This document shows positions 30,433 through 36,283 of a stretch of DNA of 36,283 nucleotides, in pieces. The translations under genes and the position numbers were made by a program. The notes below the pieces were generated by a model. That model saw only the letters and a program-made list of their open reading frames with translations, did not search any database and was not told where the DNA came from. Within the stretch, counting starts at the first letter, position 1. The number at the start of each line of letters is the position of its first letter. This stretch comes from Holophagales bacterium UBA5066 (GTDB lineage: Bacteria; Acidobacteriota; Thermoanaerobaculia; UBA5066), in contig DIAY01000163.1 in NCBI GenBank assembly GCA_002414905.1, forward strand, positions 1 to 36,283. Reading direction: 5' to 3'.

Positions 30433-32255
30433 CGGTCGAGGCGGGTCGGAAGCTGGGACGCTACGTCCTCTCGCGCAAGATCGGGGCGGGGGGAATGGCG
30501 GAGGTCTGGGAGGCGTTCGACGAAGCGCTCCACCGGAGCGTGGCGGTGAAAGTCGTTCGCGACGAGATCGCGGGGGAGGCCGAGTTCCGCGAGCGCTTCA
30601 TCCGCGAGGCGCGCCTCGCGGCGCAGCTCGAGCACCCCCGCATTCTCCCGATCTACGACTTCGGGACGGAAGGGGGCGTCACCTACCTCGTCATGCCGCT
30701 CCTGCCGGGCGGAAGCCTGAAAGAGAAGATTACCGGACCGATGCCGGCCGACGAGGCCGTGGAGGCGCTCTCCGCCATCGCCGCGGCGCTCGACCACGCG
30801 CACGGACGGGGAGTCCTCCATCGCGACGTGAAGCCGTCGAACGTCCTCGTCGACGCATCAGGAAGCCTCCTGCTCGCCGACTTCGGTCTCGCGAAGAACT
30901 CGACGGTTTCCTCCGAGCTGACGGCTGCGGGGATGGTCATCGGCACGCCGGCCTACATGGCTCCGGAGCAGGCGATCGGCAAGCCGGTCGACTCCCGGGC
31001 CGACCAGTACGCTCTCGGCATCATGGCGTTCGAGCTCCTCACCGGCCGGACGCCCTTCCGGAGCGAGTCCCCCTTCGCCATCCTCGACAAGCACCTGCGC
31101 GAGGCGCCGCCGCCGCCTTCCTCCTTCGTTCCGGGCCTCTCGCCCACGGTCGATGCCGTCCTCGCGAAGGCGCTCGCCAAGCAGCCGCAGAATCGTTTCG
31201 GGACCTGCCGCGAGATGGTCGAGACGCTCGCCGCCGCGCTCGGCGCCTCGATGCCGCCGAGAGTCTCCACCGCGGTCCGGGGTGCGCCGCTCCTCGACCC
31301 GACCTGGATCACGGGCTCGGCGACCCCTCCCCCGGGAACCCCGTCGTCGTCGACCCTTTCGTCAAACCTGACGCTGCCCGCCCCACAGACGGCCGTTACG
31401 GCCCGGCGTCCGGTGCCCTCGGGTCCGCCGACCGGCGCGGTGATCGCCGCGATCGTCGTGGTCGCGCTCCTCTTCATCGGAGTGGCCGGAGGCGTCGGCT
31501 GGATGCTCCTCGGGCCGAAGGGTGCGACCGTGGCGCCCGGTGCGGGCGATACGGCCGTGCCGACGCCTGCCGGCGCCGAGGCGACACACTCTCCGACGCC
31601 GGAAGAGACCGGAGCCGCGGATCACCCTGCCGGAGAGCTGCCGGTCGGGGAGACGCCGACCCCGGCCGACGACGCGGGCCGAATCACGATCGAGGAGCTC
31701 GGCGTGCCGACGGTGCCGCCGGCCACTGCTTCCCGTCCGACGCCGATCCCGTTGGGGACCGTCGCGGTGACCTCGACGGCCGGCCGGAGAGGCGAGCCGG
31801 CACCCGTCGCCGTTCCGGTTCCGGAGGAGCCTCGCAGGCCGCCGGAGCCCGCGGGCGCCGCGAGCCCCGCGGCGCGCCTCGAGCGCGTCGTCCCCTTCCG
31901 CACGAAGGAGTCGATTCCCGTCGGCATCGAGGACCGGTTCATCACGATCGACTCGGTCGAGGTGACGAGCTGGCCGAAGCCGGACGAGGTGAGGAAAGCC
32001 GAAGGCAAGAGGGACTCCACGACGAAGCTGACGGTGAAGTTCACCTACTCGAACCGCGACGACGACGACTGGAAGTGCGTCTATCGCGTCCAGGTTCTCG
32101 ACGACAAGGGGCTCGAGATCGGCTCGGGAGTCCAGGAGCGGAAGCTGAACGGAACCGAGGCGGGGGACACGAACCGCGTCTCCGTGGAGATGCGGACGGT
32201 CGACTTTCCGAGGGCCGCAAAGCTCCGGGTGAAGATCCTCGCGAACCCGGACTGA
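30429..32255 (+). CDS. Transmembrane Ser/Thr protein kinase with extracytoplasmic beta domain
   Basis: This is a 608-residue PknB-like kinase. The kinase domain at about 12-275 has the glycine loop GAGGMAEVW, Lys41, HRDVKPSN, DFG and APE (MAPEQA), all intact. A membrane helix lies at about 336-358 (VIAAIVVVALLFIGVAGGVGWML). After a long Pro/Thr-rich linker (360-485) comes a beta-rich domain (about 490-608). It contains ITIDSVEVTSWPKPDEV and LTVKFTYSNRDDDDWKCVYRVQVLDDKG, which resembles FxLYD or DUF4352-type sensor folds. It probably senses something in the periplasm. It overlaps the YkgJ gene by four bases and lies 51 bp before a second kinase. Confidence 0.94.
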   Translation: MTVEAGRKLGRYVLSRKIGAGGMAEVWEAFDEALHRSVAVKVVRDEIAGEAEFRERFIREARLAAQLEHPRILPIYDFGTEGGVTYLVMPLLPGGSLKEKITGPMPADEAVEALSAIAAALDHAHGRGVLHRDVKPSNVLVDASGSLLLADFGLAKNSTVSSELTAAGMVIGTPAYMAPEQAIGKPVDSRADQYALGIMAFELLTGRTPFRSESPFAILDKHLREAPPPPSSFVPGLSPTVDAVLAKALAKQPQNRFGTCREMVETLAAALGASMPPRVSTAVRGAPLLDPTWITGSATPPPGTPSSSTLSSNLTLPAPQTAVTARRPVPSGPPTGAVIAAIVVVALLFIGVAGGVGWMLLGPKGATVAPGAGDTAVPTPAGAEATHSPTPEETGAADHPAGELPVGETPTPADDAGRITIEELGVPTVPPATASRPTPIPLGTVAVTSTAGRRGEPAPVAVPVPEEPRRPPEPAGAASPAARLERVVPFRTKESIPVGIEDRFITIDSVEVTSWPKPDEVRKAEGKRDSTTKLTVKFTYSNRDDDDWKCVYRVQVLDDKGLEIGSGVQERKLNGTEAGDTNRVSVEMRTVDFPRAAKLRVKILANPD

Positions 32256-32306
32256 AACGGATCGGGGGCCCGCACCGCCGGGCATGGATAATCGCGGTAC
32301 CCGAAC

Positions 32307-34925
32307 ATGTCGCTCCCTTCCGGGTCCCGCCTGGGTCCTTTCGAGGTCGTCGTCCCGCTCGGCGCGGGGGGCATGGGAGAGGTCTACCTCGCGCGAGACC
32401 CCAGGATCGGCCGGGAGGTCGCGCTCAAGGTCCTCTCGGCCAGCGTGGCGGCCGACCCGCAGAAGGTCGCCCGCTTCGGGCGCGAGGCGCATCTCCTCGC
32501 GAAGCTGAACCACCCGAACATCGCGGCGCTCTACGAGTTCGACGAGGACGGCGCGACGCGTTTTCTCGTACTCGAGTACGTCCCGGGAGAGACTCTGGCC
32601 GAGAGGATCCGGCGCGGACGGCCGCCTGTGAGGGAGGCACTCGAGACCGCGCGCCAGATGGCCGTCGCCCTGGAGGCGGCCCATCGCGGGGGAATCATCC
32701 ACCGCGACCTGAAGCCCGCGAACGTGAAGGTGACGCCCGACGGACGACTCAAGCTCCTCGATTTCGGCCTCGCGAAGGCCCTCGAAGGGGAGAGCTCGCC
32801 CTCCGCGCCTCCCGACGGCATCTCGGCGGCCGACACGCACGAGGGGCTCGTGGTCGGTACGGCGGCCTACATGAGCCCCGAGCAGGCGCGTGGGCTCACG
32901 CTCGACGCGAGAACCGACCTCTGGTCATTCGGCTGCGTCCTCTTCGAGCTGCTCACCGGCGGGCAGGCGTTTTCGGGGAGCTCGATCTCCGACGTCCTCG
33001 CCGCGATCCTGGTTCGGGAGCCCGACTGGGACGCGCTGCCCGACGACACCCCGGTGGGAGCTCGTCTCCTGCTCCAGAGGTGTCTCCACAAGGACGCCTC
33101 CCGCCGGCCCGCCGACGCCGGGCTCGTCGCAGCCGAGATCGAGGAGATCCTCTCGGGTCGCTCCGAGGGCGTGGAGACGAAGGCCCTCCACGGGGTCGCC
33201 CGACCCCGGCGGCGCCAGGCGATCCGCCGGGCGACGCTGGTCGGTCTCGGTTTAATCGCCGCGGCCTTCGCCGCGTTCGCGACCGTCCGTTGGGGGCGGG
33301 GAAGGCCGCAGGCCCAGGGGCCGGTCCCGGGCGCGAAAGTCCTGGCCGTACTGCCTTTCCGGGACCTTACCGGGAGGGCGGACGGTCCGCTGGTCGCGGA
33401 CGGCCTGGCGGAGACGCTGTCGGCCCAGCTTGCCCGCACGCCGGGCGTCCAGGTCCTCACGCCGCTCGTGACGGCCGCCTTCCGCGACGACACCGACGGC
33501 GCGCGGCTTTCGATGCAGCTGGGGGCGACGCTCGTCCTGAGAGGCTCCGTGCAGCGGGCGGGAGAGCTCGTCCGCGTGAGCTGGCTCGTCCTCTCCGGGT
33601 CCGGAGGGGCACCGCTCGGCGGCGACACGCAGACCGGCCCCGCCGCCGACCTCTTCGCGCTCCAGGACCGCGTCGCGGCGGGCGTCGCCGGGGTGCTGGG
33701 GCTTCCGGCGGCGCGCGGGTCCGCCCCATCGGGGCTGAAGGGGGAGACGGTTCAGGAGACCTACCTCGCCGCCCTCGGGCACCTGCAGAAGTACCAGGAC
33801 GCGGCGTCCGTCGACGCCGCCATCGTGCTGCTCGAGAAGATCTGCACCGAAGAGGCGACGTGGGCCCCGGCTCACGCTGCTCTGGCGCGGGCCTACCTCG
33901 CGAAGAGGTTCCTCACCCGCGAGCCGGCCTGGCTGGACCGCGCGCGCGAGGCGTGCCTCAGGGCGGAGGGGATCGACAGCTCGCTGTCGGAGGTCCAGCT
34001 GACGCTGGGCCGGATCGCGACGGAGTCGGGGGACCCCGAGAGCGCCGTCACGGAGTTCCGGAAGGTCCTCACCCGGCGGGCCGCCGACGTGGATGCGCTC
34101 CTCGGTCTCGCCGACGCTCTCCTTCTCGGAGGGAAGGCCGACGAAGCGGAGGAGGCGGCCCGGCAAGCGGTCGCAGCGAGCCCGTCGTACTGGGCGGTGC
34201 ACAACAAGCTCGGCGTCGTCCTCGTTTCGTCGGGGCGGGTCGAGGAGGCGGTAGCGGCTTTTCGCCGCGCGGTGGAGCTGGCTCCTCAGAACGCTCTCTC
34301 CCTCGTGAACCTCGGCTCGGCGCTCGTTCTCGCGGGGCGGCTCGAAGAAGCCTCCCGCGCTCTGGCGCGGAGCATCGACGTCGAGCCGACGGCGCAGGCC
34401 CTCTCGGCCCTCGGTACGGTCGAGTACTACAGAGGCCGGTTCGACGAGGCGGTGGCCCGATACGAGGAGGCCGTTGCCCTCCTGCCGGGATTCTCGACGC
34501 TGTGGGTCAACCTGGGCGACGCTCGCCGTTGGTCGTCCTCGTCCCGGCAGAGAGCGGCCGAGGCCTACGCGCGCGCGATCGACGCGGCCGGCCAGGACCT
34601 GCGCGTGAACCCGAGGGACGTCGACGCTCACCTCGCTCTCGCGGCGTCCTACGCCAGGACGGGCCGGACAGCCGAGGCCGCCCCCCACGTCGCGGCCGCG
34701 GTCGAGGCGGACCCGGAGAACCCCGACGTCCTGTACCAGGCGGCCGTCTGCGAGGCCGCCTCCGGGCGGGTCCCCGAGGCGGCCGACCTGCTGGCCCGTG
34801 CCGTCGCGCACGGAGCCCCCCTCTGGCAGGTCGACGCGGACCCGGAGCTGGGCGCCGTTCGTGCCTCGGCGCCGTTCCGGGAGAAGACCGCCCCGGGGGG
34901 CGCGAAGAAAGCCCTCGGACGCTGA
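32307..34925 (+). CDS. Ser/Thr protein kinase with TolB-N/FlgO-like domain and TPR repeats
   Basis: This is an 872-residue protein. The N-terminal kinase domain (about 12-275) is complete: GAGGMGEVY, Lys41, HRDLKPAN, DFG, SPE (MSPEQA). A membrane segment lies at about 305-327 (RATLVGLGLIAAAFAAFATV). Next comes a region starting VLAVLPFRDLTGRADGPLVADGLAETLSAQLAR (about 347-475), the adenylate-cyclase/TolB-N-like fold that often precedes TPRs. At least eight tetratricopeptide-like repeats fill residues 480-860 (for example SLVNLGSALVLAGRLEEASRALARSIDVEP). TPRs bind partner proteins, so this kinase is likely a signalling scaffold. Such kinase-TolB-TPR fusions are frequent in Acidobacteriota. It is downstream of another kinase on the same strand. 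Confidence 0.94.
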   Translation: MSLPSGSRLGPFEVVVPLGAGGMGEVYLARDPRIGREVALKVLSASVAADPQKVARFGREAHLLAKLNHPNIAALYEFDEDGATRFLVLEYVPGETLAERIRRGRPPVREALETARQMAVALEAAHRGGIIHRDLKPANVKVTPDGRLKLLDFGLAKALEGESSPSAPPDGISAADTHEGLVVGTAAYMSPEQARGLTLDARTDLWSFGCVLFELLTGGQAFSGSSISDVLAAILVREPDWDALPDDTPVGARLLLQRCLHKDASRRPADAGLVAAEIEEILSGRSEGVETKALHGVARPRRRQAIRRATLVGLGLIAAAFAAFATVRWGRGRPQAQGPVPGAKVLAVLPFRDLTGRADGPLVADGLAETLSAQLARTPGVQVLTPLVTAAFRDDTDGARLSMQLGATLVLRGSVQRAGELVRVSWLVLSGSGGAPLGGDTQTGPAADLFALQDRVAAGVAGVLGLPAARGSAPSGLKGETVQETYLAALGHLQKYQDAASVDAAIVLLEKICTEEATWAPAHAALARAYLAKRFLTREPAWLDRAREACLRAEGIDSSLSEVQLTLGRIATESGDPESAVTEFRKVLTRRAADVDALLGLADALLLGGKADEAEEAARQAVAASPSYWAVHNKLGVVLVSSGRVEEAVAAFRRAVELAPQNALSLVNLGSALVLAGRLEEASRALARSIDVEPTAQALSALGTVEYYRGRFDEAVARYEEAVALLPGFSTLWVNLGDARRWSSSSRQRAAEAYARAIDAAGQDLRVNPRDVDAHLALAASYARTGRTAEAAPHVAAAVEADPENPDVLYQAAVCEAASGRVPEAADLLARAVAHGAPLWQVDADPELGAVRASAPFREKTAPGGAKKALGR

Positions 34926-34956
34926 GACGGAATAGAGAGGAAGAAGGAGACGTCAC

Positions 34957-35373
34957 ATGAGAGATCGGCACCCTCGCACCGCCCCCCTCGCCCTCGCGCT
35001 CCTCGCGGCCGCCACGACGGCCGCGTGTGCCACGCCGGGCACCGCGACGGCCCCTCGCGGAGAGGAACAGCCGCCCGTCGCGCGAGAGGTCCTCGTCCGG
35101 ACGAAGGTCGACGCGAACGGGGGCGTCGTCATCACCCCCGACCCGGCGATCGTGCGCGCCGGGCAGAAGCTCGTCTTCGACAGCTGCTGCGAGAGCCTGA
35201 AGATCACCTGGAAGACGCGGGTGGCTGGAATCCCCGAGGCGCGCTGCGAGGGGGGCGAGTGCACGCTCGTCGCGCCGCAGGTGAAGGAGTCGACGGAGGT
35301 CCTCTACGACGTCTCCGGGAAGTGCGGGGGAAGGGAGTTCCACCTCGACCCGAGGCTGATCTTCACGCGGTGA
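34957..35373 (+). CDS. Small cysteine-containing lipoprotein of unknown function
   Basis: The protein has 138 residues with a strong AAGGAG site before the ATG at 34957. A signal sequence of about 23 residues ends TTAAC with Cys24, so a lipoprotein or a cleaved secreted form is expected; the lipobox is not ideal. The mature part is beta-rich with five more cysteines: FDSCCESLKITWK, ARCEGGECTLVAP and SGKCGGREF. They could form disulfides or hold a metal. The segment VVITPDPAIVRAGQKLVF resembles the start of a cupredoxin-like or Ig-like strand. I do not recognise the family. Its stop overlaps the GTG of the next gene. Confidence 0.75.
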   Translation: MRDRHPRTAPLALALLAAATTAACATPGTATAPRGEEQPPVAREVLVRTKVDANGGVVITPDPAIVRAGQKLVFDSCCESLKITWKTRVAGIPEARCEGGECTLVAPQVKESTEVLYDVSGKCGGREFHLDPRLIFTR

Positions 35374-36283
35374 GAAGCCGAGTCGTCGTCGTCCTCCTGT
35401 CGCTCCTCGCGGGCCCGATCGCCGGCGAGACGCCTGGCCGGTCGATCGGCCGCGTCGAGGTCGTCGACGATCTCGGGAAGGCGATCGCGGGCGGCGTGAC
35501 GCTCTGCGGGGTCACGCGGGAAGCACGAACGTACGCCGAGTACGTCCCGGGCGCACCGACGAATCTCCCGGCGGGCGTCGAGACCCTCGAGGTCGAAGGG
35601 CTCGCTCACGGGCCCGTGGCGCTCTCCGGGAAGGCGCTCGAGCCCGACGCGACGGGGACGCTGCGGGTCGTCGTCCCCAGGAAGGCCCGGCTTCGCTTCC
35701 CGAAGGCGGTGCCGCGTACCGTGTCCCTCTACCCGATCGACGATCCCGACATGCTCCGTCCGAGGTTCCGGGCGACCGTCACGGGCGAGGAGGTGCTTCT
35801 CCCGGCGGGGGCCTTCGTCGCGTCGATCCTCGGGGTCGAGGAGGACGCTGCCCCGGACCTGAGACTCCTCCCGCTGAAGCCGGGGGAGACCTCGTCGGTG
35901 AGCCCGGTCTTCCGGAAGGGATGGTCGCTGGTCGTGAAAGTGACCGCGGGGCGCGAGCCGCTCGAGGGTGCCGCGGTGCAACTCCGCCTCCGCGACGCTC
36001 CTGAGGGGAGCCCCGTCCCGAGGGCCACCTCGGGCGCCGAAGGCTTCGCGCTCTTCTCGGGGCTCGCCGCGGGAGACACGGACGTGGAGGTGTCGAGGAA
36101 GGGCTACGTGCCAGCGAAGCGCCCCTGGACGTCGGCCCGGAGCGGCACGTTCGCGGTTCGTCACGTTCCGCTGGAGCGCGCGGGCGCGATCGCGCTGAGG
36201 CTGGAGAGCGGCTCGCTGAGCGTCGCGGACGTTCCGTGCCGCCTCCTCGACAACGAGCCGCAGAGGCCGACGAGGGGCGGGGC
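35370..36283 (+). CDS. Secreted protein with carboxypeptidase-regulatory-like (Ig-type) repeats, cut by window edge
   Basis: A GTG at 35370 overlaps the preceding stop (GTGA), and the frame stays open for 304 codons to the window end. The N-terminus (MRSRVVVVLLSLLAGPIAGE) is a signal peptide. The visible body holds repeated beta-sandwich units of the carboxypeptidase-regulatory type, such as GRVEVVDDLGKAIAGGVTLCG. Further units are LVVKVTAGREPLEGAAVQLRL and GFALFSGLAAGDTDVEVSRKGY. Such domains occur in large surface proteins and TonB-dependent receptors. No catalytic motif is seen in this part. It is probably co-expressed with the small lipoprotein and the kinases upstream. Confidence 0.85.
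   Translation, partial: MRSRVVVVLLSLLAGPIAGETPGRSIGRVEVVDDLGKAIAGGVTLCGVTREARTYAEYVPGAPTNLPAGVETLEVEGLAHGPVALSGKALEPDATGTLRVVVPRKARLRFPKAVPRTVSLYPIDDPDMLRPRFRATVTGEEVLLPAGAFVASILGVEEDAAPDLRLLPLKPGETSSVSPVFRKGWSLVVKVTAGREPLEGAAVQLRLRDAPEGSPVPRATSGAEGFALFSGLAAGDTDVEVSRKGYVPAKRPWTSARSGTFAVRHVPLERAGAIALRLESGSLSVADVPCRLLDNEPQRPTRGG

Noticed and set aside
29993..34960. A 1655-codon open frame on the plus strand
   Set aside because: It is the second frame of the YkgJ and kinase genes. The product is Arg/Pro/Gly-rich without domains, as expected of shadow frames in very GC-rich DNA.
1..36283. tRNA, rRNA, riboswitch or CRISPR array
   Set aside because: I found no cloverleaf with a conserved T-loop, no rRNA segments and no regularly spaced direct repeats. 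Gene-free gaps are all shorter than 300 bases.

Overview
The window is a single stretch of very GC-rich, tightly packed bacterial chromosome with 27 protein genes. Two are cut by the window ends. I see no rRNA, tRNA, CRISPR array, phage genes or intact transposase. The mix of features fits a Gram-negative soil or sediment bacterium, most likely Acidobacteriota and perhaps a Thermoanaerobaculia-like lineage. Those features are three transmembrane Ser/Thr kinases, a PD40 beta-propeller lipoprotein, an OmpA lipoprotein, and a secreted subtilase with an IPT/TIG domain plus a C-terminal module of the 'LxPCRxxDTR' type. That assignment is inference from gene content only; Myxococcota or Gemmatimonadota cannot be excluded.

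Layout. 1-3420: a partial PD40 lipoprotein (minus) and, divergently, a secreted S8 protease. 3431-6426 (minus): inorganic pyrophosphatase, then a Ser/Thr kinase with a TonB-like C-terminus, then an OmpA/PEGA lipoprotein. 6531-8648 (plus): a UvrD/PcrA-type helicase. 8714-11188 (minus): alpha/beta hydrolase, membrane thioredoxin, and a two-gene nucleotidyltransferase module resembling a toxin-antitoxin unit. 11289-12461 (plus): a Fsr-like MFS transporter. 12525-13820 (minus): a UraA-type uracil permease. 14094-22447 (plus): a seven-gene, translationally coupled catabolic operon. 22466-25675 (plus): a GT-C-type membrane glycosyltransferase and an amidase-signature hydrolase. 25680-27882 (minus): a wax ester synthase/DGAT and a ferritin-like protein. 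27969-29630 (plus): an AMP-binding acyl-CoA synthetase. 29671-36283 (plus): YkgJ-type cysteine-cluster protein, two Ser/Thr kinases, a Cys-rich lipoprotein and a partial secreted protein, probably one operon.

The most interesting part is 12525-22447, possibly extending to 25675. A uracil-type permease stands divergent to an operon. The operon encodes a three-subunit molybdenum hydroxylase, DUF2877 (AllH), FdrA (AllF), DUF1116 (AllG) and a cyclase-family metal hydrolase. FdrA/DUF1116/DUF2877 is the E. coli oxamate carbamoyltransferase set, which acts on oxalurate. No allantoin-route enzymes are present. I propose that the cluster runs an oxidative, energy-conserving pyrimidine pathway: uracil to barbiturate (Mo enzyme), to ureidomalonate (cyclase-family hydrolase), to malonamate plus carbamoyl phosphate (FdrA complex). 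The nearby malonamidase-like amidase could then release malonate. This is a hypothesis, but it explains each gene in the set.

A second unusual signal is a short AT-rich REP-like repeat in three copies (about 8648, 13857, 25671), two of them identical over 24 bases. The third copy supplies the stop codons of two convergent genes.
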